This document shows positions 9,811 to 18,948 of a stretch of DNA of 64,000 bases, piece after piece. The translations under genes were made by a program, and so were the position numbers. The notes beneath the pieces were generated by a model. That model was not told the origin of the DNA, did not search any database, and saw nothing but the letters and a program-made list of their open reading frames with translations. Origin of the DNA: Roseiarcus sp963726105 (GTDB lineage: Bacteria > Pseudomonadota > Alphaproteobacteria > Rhizobiales > Beijerinckiaceae); assembly GCA_963726105.1 (NCBI GenBank), contig CAVSBJ010000024.1:762712-826711 (forward strand). The letters are read 5' to 3'. How positions within the stretch are numbered: the first letter of the stretch is position 1; the number at the start of each line of letters is the position of its first letter.

Positions 9811-10119
9811 GTTCGGCGGCACTCCTATAGCCCCGCAATTTTGCTCGCGACAGTTTCTTTTCAGAGGCTTAAGCTCATTTTTATGCAACCCGCTCCGTTA
9901 GTGCGCGGATCCAACCCGCTAAAATACTATGGCAGTCTGTTGTAAAATAAAACGAGGAAGTCCGGTGCCGCCCCGGGGCTCATGGGCGACAAGAAAGACA
10001 GGTCCTTCCCGCTATATCTGCGGCGCCAAGGGAACATTTCGGCCTCTGAAGCGGTTCATGAAGCGCGAGCAGGGCGGCGGGACACCGGCGCCTTCCGCCA
10101 AATTCCGATGGAGGTTTTG
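9811..10119. other. Intergenic region
   Basis: About 310 bases without a convincing gene. The part from 9835 to 9960 is relatively A/T-rich and likely contains the promoter of the glycine-zipper gene. A short open frame at 9929-10120 has no supporting features. Confidence 0.4.
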
Positions 10120-10368
10120 ATGTCTCGATGGATGCTTGCGGCCGCGACCGCAACACTGATTTGCGCCTCGTCTTCAGCCGCGCTCGCCGACCAAGCCGGG
10201 GCGGTGACGGGAGGGGTGGCTGGCGCGGTCGGCGGAGCGGTGGTGGGCGGACCAATTGGCGCCGTCGTGGGCGGGGTGGGTGGCGCGGCCATCGGCAACT
10301 CGATGAGCAACCATCACCGTTATTATCGCCACTCGTATTACAATCACCACTACTACCATCACTACTAA
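10120..10368 (+). CDS. Small exported glycine-zipper protein with His/Tyr-rich tail
   Basis: An 82-residue protein with a signal peptide (MSRWMLAAATATLICASSSAALA). It is followed by glycine-zipper repeats (GGVAGAVGGAVVGGPIGAVV), a pattern that packs helices in membranes. The last 18 residues are almost only histidine, tyrosine, arginine and asparagine (HHRYYRHSYYNHHYYHHY). GGAGG lies just before ATG 10120, fixing the start. Such proteins are common in Hyphomicrobiales and probably sit in the envelope. Metal binding by the tail is possible but not shown. Confidence 0.75.
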   Translation: MSRWMLAAATATLICASSSAALADQAGAVTGGVAGAVGGAVVGGPIGAVVGGVGGAAIGNSMSNHHRYYRHSYYNHHYYHHY

Positions 10369-10507
10369 ACTGCGGGACACTCAGCGAGGGCTCGTTACGC
10401 CCCCGCTGGCCGGTCGCGCTGCAGCAGGATCTCGAGGTTGAGAAAACCCGGGAGACGCGGCTCCTGCCTAGGTCGCCGCGATCGCTCGCGCGCCTCTCTT
10501 TTCGCCG

Positions 10508-11026
10508 TCATTCTGCAGCGGCAGCCCGCTTTGGCAACACCCAGTTTGGCCGCGCAAAATGACACGTGTAGCCGTTCGGGTAGCGCTCGAGATAGTCTTG
10601 ATGCTCGGGCTCCGCCTGCCAGAACGGGCCAGCGGCAGCGACTTCCGTCACCACCTTGCCTGGCCATAGGCCCGACGCGTCGACATCGGCGATCGTGTCG
10701 AGCGCCACGCGTTTCTGCTCCTCATTGGTGAAGAAGATCGCCGAACGATAACTCGCGCCGACGTCGTTGCCCTGCCGGTTTCGGGTCGTCGGGTCATGGA
10801 TCTGAAAGAAGAGCTCGAGCAGCTTGCGGTAGCTGGTCTGAGAGGGATCGAAAGTGATTTCGATCGCTTCGGCGTGATTGCCGTGGTTGCGGTAGGTCGC
10901 GTTGGGGACGTCGCCGCCCGAGTAGCCGACCCGGGTCGAGATCACGCCCGGATAGCGGCGAATCAAATCCTGCATGCCCCAGAAACATCCCCCGGCGAGA
11001 ACCGCCCGCTCCGTTGAACCTGCCAT
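10508..11026 (-). CDS. msrA: Peptide-methionine (S)-S-oxide reductase
   Basis: Reduces the S form of methionine sulfoxide in proteins, repairing oxidative damage in the cytoplasm. The catalytic motif GGCFWGMQDLI is near the N-terminus, followed by GYSGGDVPNATYRNHGNHAEAIEITFDP and AEPEHQDYLERYPNGYTCHF, all diagnostic. At 172 residues the length is typical of the single-domain enzyme; the MsrB domain is absent. Its start ATG 11026 has GAGGAGGCAGCGTC upstream. Confidence 0.95.
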   Translation of the reverse strand: MAGSTERAVLAGGCFWGMQDLIRRYPGVISTRVGYSGGDVPNATYRNHGNHAEAIEITFDPSQTSYRKLLELFFQIHDPTTRNRQGNDVGASYRSAIFFTNEEQKRVALDTIADVDASGLWPGKVVTEVAAAGPFWQAEPEHQDYLERYPNGYTCHFARPNWVLPKRAAAAE

Positions 11027-11166
11027 GACGCTGCCTCCTCTTGAGACCGGTCCATTGCGCCCGAAACCGGGCGCGAATGCGCCGCCGCGGCTTTAGATAA
11101 TCATCCGGGCCGAAAACAAAACGGGGGCGGGCTCAACTTGAGCGCAAGCGCATCGAGCCGCTTCGT

Positions 11167-12030
11167 TCAGGCCGCTTCCGCGGCGGCCCCGCGCGTGAGC
11201 AGCCTGCAGAGACGGGCAAGCGTCTCCCGCTGGCGTGGTCGCGGCACCACCATGTCGACCATGCCGTGGTCGCGCAGATATTCGGCGCGCTGGAAGCCGT
11301 CGGGCAGGCGCTCGCGAATGGTCTGCTCGATCACGCGGGCGCCAGCGAAGCCGATCACCGCGCCGGGCTCGGCGATATGCACATCGCCCAGCATTGCGTA
11401 CGACGCGGTCACGCCGCCGGTGGTTGGGTTGGTCAGGATGACAATATAGGGAAGCTTCGCCGCCCGCAGACGGCGCACCGCGACCGTGGTGCGAACCATC
11501 TGCGCCAGGGCGAACATGCCCTCCTGCATTCGCGCGCCCCCTGAGGTGGTGAAGATGAGAAATGGGGTCGCGCGCTCGATTGCGGCCGTGACGCCAGCGA
11601 CGATCGCTTCCCCGGCGGCGAGTCCGAGCGTCCCGCCCTGGAAGGCAAAGTCCTGGATGGCGACAGTGACGTCCTGCCCCTCAAGCTTGCCGAACGCCAC
11701 CGTGACCGCATCCGCCGCTCCGGTCTTCGCGCGATTTTCCTTCAAACGATCCGAATAGCGTTTGATGTCGCGAAATTTCAACGGATCGGACGGCGTCTCC
11801 GGGGTGGCGAATTCCTCGTAAACGCCGTCGTCGAGAAGCGAGGCGAGACGGGCCTTGGGGCTGATCGGCATGTGATGGCCCGAACCCGGGACGACCATGA
11901 GATTGGCTTCGAGATCCTTGTGGAAGACGAGCTCTCCGCTCTCCGGGCACTTGACCCAAAGATTTTCCGGCGTGTCGCGGCGCAGCAGCGAACAAATCTT
12001 CGGCGGCACAACGTTCGAGATCCAATTCAT
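11167..12030 (-). CDS. accD: Acetyl-CoA carboxylase carboxyltransferase subunit beta
   Basis: Forms the carboxyltransferase with AccA, moving the carboxyl group from biotin to acetyl-CoA to make malonyl-CoA for fatty acid synthesis. Diagnostic text includes MNWISNVVPPKI at the start, SGGARMQEGMFALAQM (acyl-CoA and oxyanion site), NPTTGGVTASYAMLGD and IGFAGARVIEQTIRERLP. The family zinc finger is eroded: where other AccD proteins carry four cysteines this one reads KCPESGELVFH ... MVVPGSGHHM with one cysteine left, as in other Hyphomicrobiales. The start ATG 12030 fits the family N-terminus. trpA lies 40 bases upstream, the usual trp-accD order; folC, often next, is missing. Confidence 0.95.
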   Translation of the reverse strand: MNWISNVVPPKICSLLRRDTPENLWVKCPESGELVFHKDLEANLMVVPGSGHHMPISPKARLASLLDDGVYEEFATPETPSDPLKFRDIKRYSDRLKENRAKTGAADAVTVAFGKLEGQDVTVAIQDFAFQGGTLGLAAGEAIVAGVTAAIERATPFLIFTTSGGARMQEGMFALAQMVRTTVAVRRLRAAKLPYIVILTNPTTGGVTASYAMLGDVHIAEPGAVIGFAGARVIEQTIRERLPDGFQRAEYLRDHGMVDMVVPRPRQRETLARLCRLLTRGAAAEAA

Positions 12031-12070
12031 GCGCGGCTTTGGCTCCGGTCGGTCGATCTTTGACAAACGC

Positions 12071-12895
12071 TCACTTGTGGGCGGCGCGCACGCCTCGCGC
12101 CAGTTGGCTGACAAGCTCTGTGGCGGCGACGACGGTCGAAGAACTTGCCGCTCCGCCGTCGAGCGAAAGTCTGATCGCCTCGACGATGGACGAGCCGACG
12201 ACCACGCCGTCCGCGGTCCCTGCGATCGCCCGGACGCTCTCGGCATTCTTGACCCCGAACCCGACCGCGATGGGAAGCTTCGTTCGCTGCTTGAGGCGCG
12301 CTACACTTTCACTCACGAGCTTGACGTCCGGCGCGGCGGCTCCCGTGACCCCCGTGATCGAAACGAAGTAGATGAAGCCGCCTGCGTTGGCGAGAACTTC
12401 AGGCAGACGATCGTCGGTTGTGGTCGGCGCGACCAGGCGAACAAAAGCGAGCCCGGCCTTGCGCGTGGGCAGGCATATCTCGTCGTCTTCCTCGGGCGGG
12501 CAATCGACGACAATCAGCCCGTCGACCCCCGCCGCCTTCGCGTCGGTCAGAAATGTCTCGACGCCATAGATGTAAATGGGGTTGTAATAGCCCATGAGGA
12601 TGAGCGGCGTGTCCGGATCCCCGGCGCGGAATTGCTTCGCCATTTTGAGGGTCGCTGGCAGCGTCTGATTGGCCTCGAGCGCCCGGCGGCCGGCGCCCTG
12701 AATCGCCGGACCATCCGCAATCGGGTCGCTGAACGGCATGCCGAGTTCGACAATGTCCGCGCCGGCCGCGGGCAGGGCCGCAAGGATCGCCGATGAGGTC
12801 TCGCTGTCAGGATCGCCCGCCATGATGAAGGTCAAAAGCGCGGCCCGACCTTCGGCGGCGACCCGTTGAAAGCGCAAATCGAGGCGTGCGGTCAT
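12071..12895 (-). CDS. trpA: Tryptophan synthase alpha chain
   Basis: Cleaves indole-3-glycerol phosphate to indole and glyceraldehyde 3-phosphate and passes indole to TrpB. The catalytic glutamate is in IVELGMPFSDPIADGP. Other hallmarks are LMGYYNPIYIYG, VVDCPPEE, and the phosphate-binding VGFGVKN and VVVGSSIVE. The start ATG 12895 (MTARLDLRFQ) gives the expected 274 residues. trpB would be expected just upstream but is not present; a small DUF3311 gene lies there on the other strand. Confidence 0.95.
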   Translation of the reverse strand: MTARLDLRFQRVAAEGRAALLTFIMAGDPDSETSSAILAALPAAGADIVELGMPFSDPIADGPAIQGAGRRALEANQTLPATLKMAKQFRAGDPDTPLILMGYYNPIYIYGVETFLTDAKAAGVDGLIVVDCPPEEDDEICLPTRKAGLAFVRLVAPTTTDDRLPEVLANAGGFIYFVSITGVTGAAAPDVKLVSESVARLKQRTKLPIAVGFGVKNAESVRAIAGTADGVVVGSSIVEAIRLSLDGGAASSSTVVAATELVSQLARGVRAAHK

Positions 12896-13070
12896 GCGCT
12901 GCTCGATACCACGATGCCCATCAGCGCGAAAGCAGGCGATCCGCGGGGCTCCGTCGCTGGCGGTTCGAAACAAGCAGCCTCTCGACTGGCGCCGGGAATT
13001 TCGATAGAGGGGGCCAACACATCATGTCAGCGGCGCTCATGATGGCGCGTTTGCTGATCCCGGGGGGACA

Positions 13071-13241
13071 ATGAAGTTCGCTCTGTTGCTTGTTCCCTGT
13101 ATTCTGGCGCTCTGGGTCCCGCTCTACAATTCGATCTCGCCGGTCGTTTTCGGCATCCCCTTTTTCTTCTGGTTCCAGCTCGTTCTGGTTCCGATTTCCG
13201 CTCTCGCAATTCTTGCTGCGGACCGGGCCGGTAAGCCCTGA
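13071..13241 (+). CDS. DUF3311 small membrane protein, partner of the SSS symporter
   Basis: A 56-residue protein with two hydrophobic spans (MKFALLLVPCILALWVPLYN and FFFWFQLVLVPISALAILAA). It ends two bases before the symporter start. Tiny DUF3311 proteins commonly precede solute:sodium symporters of the monocarboxylate type and may act as an accessory subunit. CGGGGGG lies just before the ATG. Confidence 0.8.
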   Translation: MKFALLLVPCILALWVPLYNSISPVVFGIPFFFWFQLVLVPISALAILAADRAGKP

Positions 13242-13243
13242 GC

Positions 13244-14812
13244 ATGTTCGATCACCTGAACGTCGTCGCCACCGCTGTCTTCGTCTTCTTTTTTGGCCTG
13301 GTGTCGGTGCTGGGCTTCGTCGCGGCGCGTTGGAAGGCGGCCGATCTCGACCACATCCACGAATGGGGCCTTGGCGGGCGCCGCTTTGGCCGCTGGATCA
13401 CCTGGTTCCTGCTCGGAGGCGATCTCTACACCGCCTATACGGTCATCGCGATTCCAGCGGTCGTCTTCGCCATTGGCGCCTACGGCTTCTTCGCCGTGCC
13501 CTATACGATCATCGTTTATCCGTTCCTCTACCTGACGTTGCCGCGCCTGTGGGCGGTCTCGCAGAAGCATGGCTACATCACCGCCGCCGATTTTGTGCGT
13601 GGCCGCTACGGCAACAAAGGATTGGAGCTCGCGGTTGCGGCGACCGGCATTCTGGCGACGATGCCCTACATTGCGCTGCAGCTCGTCGGCCTCGAAAAGG
13701 TCATTCTGGCGCTTGGCTTCTCCGGCCAGGGAATCATGGCGCATGCGCCGATCACGCTCGCTTTCGTTATTCTCGCGCTCTTCACCTACAAGAGCGGACT
13801 GCGTGCGCCGGCAATGATCGCGTTCGTCAAGGACGCGATGATTTATATTTTCATCATCGCCGCAATTGTCATCATTCCCGCCGAACTCGGCGGATTCGGA
13901 GCCATTTTCGATGCGGCCGGCAAAGCGTTTGACGCGAAGGTCGCGGCGAACCCCAACCTCGCGGCGGGGCTGACGCTGAAGCCGTCGCAGGTCGGTCCCT
14001 ACATCACGCTTGCCATCGGTTCCGCGATGGCGCTGTTCATGTATCCGCACGCGCTGACCGATTCGCTCGCGGCCTCGAGCGCAAGCGCCATCCGCTTTAA
14101 TACGATGGCCCTGCCCGCCTATTCCCTGGTGCTCGGCCTGATTGCTTTACTCGGGCTCATGGCGATCGCGGCCGGCGTGAAGGTCGCCACGCCCCAGGAC
14201 GCCGTGCCGCAGCTCGTGCTCTGGGCGTTCCCGGCCTGGTTCGCGGGCTTTTGTTTCGCGGCGATTGCGCTCGGCGCGCTCGTGCCTGCGGCGGTCATGT
14301 CGATCGGCGCGGCCAACACCTTTACCCGCAACATCTGGAAGCCCTTCATTCACCCGGAGATGACGCCGCGGGAGGAATCGGTTCTCGCGAAACTCGCTTC
14401 GCTTGTGGTGAAAGTCGGAGCTCTCCTGGTGATCTTCTTCATGCCGACGCAATTCGCTCTCGACCTGCAACTGCTGGGCGGCGTCTGGATGGTGCAGATA
14501 TTCCCGGCGATGATTTTGGGCCTCTTCACCCGCTGGTTCAGCGGTTGGGCGCTGCTCGTCGGTTGGGCGGTGGGGATGGTTGTCGGCACGTCCCTTTCAT
14601 GGACCGGGAATGCTTGGGCTCCCGTCCATGCGTTGAACTGGGATATTCCGCTCATGGGCCATTTCGATCTCGGACTTGGCTTCGCCGCTTACAACGGCTT
14701 GACGGCGGTCCTGGTCAATTTCCTTGTCGCGGCAACGCTTTCGTTGGTTCTGCGTTCTCAGGCCAGCGATGAGACCTTCCCCGAAGACTACGATGACCGT
14801 GCGCTCGCCTGA
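13244..14812 (+). CDS. mctP: Sodium:solute symporter, monocarboxylate permease type
   Basis: A 522-residue permease of the SSS family, which takes up small organic acids or amino acids with sodium. It has about 13 hydrophobic spans. Recognisable parts are EWGLGGRRFGRWITWFLLGGD (the conserved stretch after span 1), YTAYTVIAIPAV, HGYITAADFVRGRYGN and the sodium-site region near GALVPAAVMSIGAANTF. It is translated right after the DUF3311 gene and likely coupled to it. The assignment to lactate/pyruvate/acetate-type MctP is by similarity of pattern; the exact substrate is not certain. Confidence 0.85.
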   Translation: MFDHLNVVATAVFVFFFGLVSVLGFVAARWKAADLDHIHEWGLGGRRFGRWITWFLLGGDLYTAYTVIAIPAVVFAIGAYGFFAVPYTIIVYPFLYLTLPRLWAVSQKHGYITAADFVRGRYGNKGLELAVAATGILATMPYIALQLVGLEKVILALGFSGQGIMAHAPITLAFVILALFTYKSGLRAPAMIAFVKDAMIYIFIIAAIVIIPAELGGFGAIFDAAGKAFDAKVAANPNLAAGLTLKPSQVGPYITLAIGSAMALFMYPHALTDSLAASSASAIRFNTMALPAYSLVLGLIALLGLMAIAAGVKVATPQDAVPQLVLWAFPAWFAGFCFAAIALGALVPAAVMSIGAANTFTRNIWKPFIHPEMTPREESVLAKLASLVVKVGALLVIFFMPTQFALDLQLLGGVWMVQIFPAMILGLFTRWFSGWALLVGWAVGMVVGTSLSWTGNAWAPVHALNWDIPLMGHFDLGLGFAAYNGLTAVLVNFLVAATLSLVLRSQASDETFPEDYDDRALA

Positions 14813-14883
14813 GCAAAAGCCTATAGAGGCGTCGCCGGGCGCGGCCCGCGGATTTTCTGGGCGCGCGCGAAGCCGCATCGGCA

Positions 14884-16836
14884 GTGCGTCGCTGCTCGAG
14901 CAAGGTTTCTGGCGTCGGCCATGATCGGGCGGAGCCCGCGCGCCTTGAGGAGCTTGTGATGGTGGAAGAGGGGCCGGGCTCCGTGGAAAACGATCTGCCG
15001 GCCGTTGAGCCGCCGCCGCGCCATGACTTTTCCGGTGTCCAAGGCTTCCAGGTTGTCGACGCCGAGGATCATCGCTCAGCTCGAGCGGGCGACGAGGCTT
15101 GGCGCGAAGCTCTGAAACTGGAACTGGAGGCGCGCGCGGAGCGCCTGCGCCAAGCCGTCGACGCCGCGATTGTGCTCTCGAACGATGGCGTCATTCGTTG
15201 GTTGGGCGATCCGGTCGCTAAACTCTCGCCAGGGCCAAATGCGCTCAACCCCGGCGCCATAATCTTCGCCGATGAATCCCTGCCGGACGCGTCTCGAGAG
15301 ACAATAAAGGCCCGGATCGAGCTTTGGATCGCGGCAACGACGCGGCGGCTTCTGGCGCCGCTGTTCGCGCTTGATGGTCTTGAGGAAGGACCGGAGATCG
15401 TTCGTGATCTGGCTCAAGAAATGGTGCGGTCACTTGGGGTTTTGGAGCGCGAACCGATCAAGGCGAAGATCAGGGCGCTCAGTCAGGACGACCGGGCGGA
15501 GCTCCGAAAGCAAGGCGTGCGCTTCGGCGCCCATTATCTGTTTCTGCCAATTTTGCTCAAGCCAGCGGCGAGAACGTTGGCGCTTCAACTGTGGGGCCTT
15601 CAAGCGTCCGGCAACTCCGCTGAGCTCGTAAGGACCCTTGCCCCGGTCGCCTCGTCGGGTCGGACCTCGCTCGCATCGGACAAAGCGATTGGGAAAGAAG
15701 GGTATCGCGTCGCCGGCTACCGGGCGTGCGGCGAACGGATCGTGCGCGTCGACGTTGTCGAGCGGCTCGCCGGAATGATCCGAGCCGCGATCGCCGGCGA
15801 AGCGCCCGGAGGCGCCGATGGCCTTCCAAGCCAGCGAACCTCGAAAGGGTTCGTCGTCAGCGGCGCGATGACATCGCTGACAGGGTGCTCAGGCGAGCAA
15901 TTCTCGTCTATTTTGCGTTCAATGGGCTTCCGGTCTGTCGAAATGAAGCGGTCGGAATTTTTTGCCGCACAATCGGCCAGTGAAACGGCCCGGCAAACCG
16001 AACCGCCCCAGCCGGCGGAAGATCAAGGATCGGCCGGGACTGAGCCAGCGCAGCCGGCGCCGGCGGGCGAAGACGAGGCCTCGGCGGAGCCCGCCTCGGC
16101 GGCTCCCCCCGCTGAGCCGTCGTCTGACGAAGTCGTTGCGGACGCCGACACGGTCGCGCAGGATGTTGGCGCCTTCCCCAAAGGTGATGAGGCCCTCGCT
16201 ACGGAGGTCGAGGCTTCCGCTGAATCTGTCGCGGCCCCGGAGGATGCAAACGGCGTCCTTCAGGAAGTTGACGCCGGCGCCGACGGCGCTGACGACGTCG
16301 CGGAGGGTGCAAACGCGCGTCCTGACCCCTCTGCCGTTGCCGTGGCCGGCGAGCCGGTTCCCGCTGAGATGACAACCTGTCCTGCGGCGGATTCCTCAGG
16401 CGACATCTGTGCGGAGAACGCCACGGGACACTCTGTTTCCCCGCAAACTTCGGGCTCACGAACTGAACCGGAAAAAATTGACGAAATGATCCTTGTCTGG
16501 CGTCCGGATCATCGCAAAACCGCGCCTCGACACGGGCGGGAAGCGAAACGCTCAGGAAGCGAAGGCCCGCGCCGTGCGGATGCTCAGCGCCCGGCGCCGG
16601 TCGCCGCGCCCAATTGGCGGCGCGAGCCGGCGACCCATCCGTCCGAGCGGCCCAATCGTCCCAATTCGGTCCGCGCCGACGAAAAACGTCGCCAGCGGCC
16701 TAAAGATTATGATATGGCGCGGACCACTCCAACGACGGTGCCGCAAAAACCGGCCAAGGTTGACCCGAATTCCCCTTTCGCCAAGCTTCTCGAGCTTCGT
16801 TCGCTGCTTGAGGAGCAGGCCAACAAACGCCGATAG
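14884..16836 (+). pseudogene. C-terminal half of a Suv3/MgpS-like helicase, helicase core missing
   Basis: From about residue 60 the protein matches the region that follows the helicase core in the large Hyphomicrobiales helicases. Seen are DGVIRWLGDPVAKL, LWIAATTRRLLAPLFAL, LRKQGVRFGAHYLFLPILLKPAARTL, YRVAGYRACGERIVRVD and SGAMTSLTGCSGEQF. An acidic, alanine/proline-rich tail and the usual end (MILVWRPDHRK, then DPNSPFAKLLELRSLLEE) follow. No Walker A, DExH or other helicase motif is present, and mctP ends only 71 bases upstream, so the N-terminal half is not in place. In relatives the order is helicase, S4-domain protein, fdxA, carD; the S4 gene is also absent. The reading frame is long and clean, so the truncated product may still be made, starting near ATG 14959 or 14884. 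Confidence 0.65.
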
Positions 16837-16948
16837 CTGCGCCAACGCCGCCGGAAGCATCGACAACGAAAATCTTGGCAGACGGTCTAGAAATCCATAG
16901 AAAACGGGCGCAATTCCTATTCTGTAGGTAGCTCATGAGGATATACGT

Positions 16949-17287
16949 ATGACCTACGTGGTCGTGGAAAATTGCATAAAGTGCAAATATTTGGATTGCG
17001 TGGAGGTTTGTCCGGTCGACTGCTTCTACGAGGGCGAAAATATGCTCGTGATTCACCCGGACGAGTGCATCGATTGCGGCGTCTGCGAACCGGAATGTCC
17101 AGCCGAGGCCATCAAGCCGGACACTGAACCTGACCTCGCCTTTTGGCTCAAACTGAACGCTGAATACGCCAAGTCTTGGCCAAATATAACCAGTAAGAAA
17201 GAGGCGCCGGCCGACGGCAAGGACTTCGACGGGCGCGCCAACAAGTATGCCGAGTTTTTCTCGGCTCAGCCTGGGGAAGGCGATTAA
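16949..17287 (+). CDS. fdxA: Seven-iron ferredoxin
   Basis: An electron carrier with one [3Fe-4S] and one [4Fe-4S] cluster. Cysteines occur in the two expected groups: CIKCKYLDCVEVCPVDC and CIDCGVCEPECP. The C-terminal extension with LNAEYAKSWPNIT is typical of the 112-residue alphaproteobacterial FdxA. It lies between the helicase remnant and carD, its normal chromosomal place. The start ATG 16949 follows a relatively A/T-rich leader with TGAGGATATACGT. Confidence 0.95.
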   Translation: MTYVVVENCIKCKYLDCVEVCPVDCFYEGENMLVIHPDECIDCGVCEPECPAEAIKPDTEPDLAFWLKLNAEYAKSWPNITSKKEAPADGKDFDGRANKYAEFFSAQPGEGD

Positions 17288-17573
17288 GCCAGGTCAATTC
17301 ACAGGCCATTCGGCGCGCCGCGCATCGGGCGGCGGCGCGGCTGGAACTGTTCGAGCTTATCTTCCTCTTTGATTTTTCGACGGATTTGTGCTAAACGACC
17401 AATTAATCGTCGAGCGGAAGTCGCTATGCGTCCGTGGCCAAGACGCAAGGGGTTTTCCTGGACGAAATGTCAATTCGCCGTTCCCGGAGTAATATTCGAG
17501 CACGGATTTAGGGTAGTATTCGTGCGCGGATCTATGGCGTGTGCGGGAAAGTTCGCGCGTGGAGAGGTTAATT

Positions 17574-18779
17574 ATGGTTGCGCGTAATAAATCTAAAAAG
17601 ACAGCAAGTTCAAAGACGAAGAAGACTGGCGCAGCCTCCACCGCGAAAACGAGGGCAAAGCGGACGACCAAGGCCGCCTCTTCCTCCAGCGCTCGAAGCC
17701 GGGTCAGCAAGAGCAAAACGGCGTCGAATACACGGGTCGCGCGCAAGACGAGCAAGACGAGCAAGACGAGCAAGACGAGTCAGGCCAAGACGAAAAAAGT
17801 TGAGACGAAACTTGCGAAGCGAAAGCGGACGAGCGCGAGTGTCAGAACTGTGACGCGGGAATCGGCTGCGGCCAAGAGGCCGGCCAGCGCCGCTTCTCGA
17901 AAAGCGGCGCTGTCGAAGAACCCAAGCAAGGCGGCAAAAGCCGCCGTGGCCGCCAAGCGAGCGGCGGCCGTGCGGGTCCAATTGAAGGAACAGGAAGCGA
18001 AGTTGTCGACAGCAAGCCGAGGCGCGCAAGAAGCTCGATCCGTGACTGAGAAAGGGTCAGCGCCTCTCGCTGGATCAAAGCCAAGTTCCGTTCACACCGC
18101 CCCTGTCGCCCATGCGAGCGAGACGCCGGCCCCGGCAAAGGCCGCCACGCCCGTTGTCAAGGTCCAAAAGGCGGTCGTCCCGGAAGAAGCCCCCCCGGCT
18201 AAGGCTCTGAAGAGCGCGAGCCAGCGTCAAGGCTTCAAGCTCAACGAGTTCGTGGTCTATCCCGCTCACGGGGTCGGGCAGATCGTCTCGATCGAGGAGC
18301 AGGAGGTCGCCGGCTTCAGGCTTGAGCTTTTCGTCATCAGTTTCTCGAAGGACAAGCTGACGTTGCGCGTCCCGACGTCGAAGGTCACAGGCGTTGGAAT
18401 GCGCAAGATCTCGGATCCGGACGCCGCAAGGCGGTCGCTCGACATCCTGACCGGACGCGCGCGCGTCAAACGCACGATGTGGTCAAGGCGCGCCCAGGAG
18501 TACGAGACCAAGATCAATTCAGGCGATATCAATGCGATCGCCGAGGTCGTGCGCGACCTTTACCGATCGGAGGCGCAACCCGAGCAATCTTATTCGGAGC
18601 GGCAATTGTACGAGGCCGCTCTCGACCGGATGGTTCGCGAGATCGCCGCGGTGCAGAAGTCGAACGAGATCGATGCTTTGAAGGCGGTCGAGGCGCAACT
18701 GCAGAAGGGTCAAACTCGGGCTGCGAAGGCTCTTGGCCCACCGAGCGCGACAGGCGAGATTGAAGAACAGGCGGCTTGA
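17574..18779 (+). CDS. carD: CarD family transcription regulator with long histone-like N-terminal extension
   Basis: The C-terminal 180 residues are a standard CarD: KLNEFVVYPAHGVGQIVSIE (RNA polymerase interaction, Tudor-like fold) and the helical DNA-binding part (TMWSRRAQEYETKINSGD, DLYRSEAQPEQSYSERQLYE). CarD binds the RNA polymerase beta subunit and steadies open promoter complexes. About 220 residues precede this domain and are dominated by lysine, alanine, serine, threonine and arginine, like histone H1 or bacterial H1-like proteins. This part includes a perfect four-copy 9-base repeat (17743-17778) coding for KTS units. ATG 17574 has GAGAGG upstream and is preferred over ATG 17541. 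Usual CarD is about 170 residues, so the protein is more than twice that. Confidence 0.85.
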   Translation: MVARNKSKKTASSKTKKTGAASTAKTRAKRTTKAASSSSARSRVSKSKTASNTRVARKTSKTSKTSKTSQAKTKKVETKLAKRKRTSASVRTVTRESAAAKRPASAASRKAALSKNPSKAAKAAVAAKRAAAVRVQLKEQEAKLSTASRGAQEARSVTEKGSAPLAGSKPSSVHTAPVAHASETPAPAKAATPVVKVQKAVVPEEAPPAKALKSASQRQGFKLNEFVVYPAHGVGQIVSIEEQEVAGFRLELFVISFSKDKLTLRVPTSKVTGVGMRKISDPDAARRSLDILTGRARVKRTMWSRRAQEYETKINSGDINAIAEVVRDLYRSEAQPEQSYSERQLYEAALDRMVREIAAVQKSNEIDALKAVEAQLQKGQTRAAKALGPPSATGEIEEQAA

Positions 18780-18790
18780 GAATTCGGCCT

Positions 18791-18817
18791 GCCCGCAGTC
18801 TTCTCATGGCTGCGGGC
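18791..18817 (+). terminator. Possible terminator after carD
   Basis: An 8-base inverted repeat (GCCCGCAG / CTGCGGGC) with an 11-base loop lies 11 bases after the carD stop and is followed by TTCCT. The T tract is weak, so the call is tentative. Confidence 0.45.
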
Positions 18818-18948
18818 TTCCTGGCTCGCTCGAACGGCGACAACGAGCGCTCCAGGGCGAGCCGGATCTTGGCGCGCGAGGAGGGTCGGCGCGGTTTCGC
18901 GGGTCCGGGAAACGACTGCGCAACGCAATCTCGTCGTAAGGGCGCCAC

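Noticed and set aside
11935..11965. Damaged AccD because zinc-binding cysteines are missing
   Set aside because: AccD of related Hyphomicrobiales also lacks these cysteines, and the catalytic part is intact.
13124..14050. 308-codon minus-strand frame over the symporter
   Set aside because: Antisense to mctP with charged, repetitive composition; no family text.
17743..17778. Possible CRISPR-like short repeats
   Set aside because: The copies are directly joined with no spacers and code for protein; there are no cas genes in the window.
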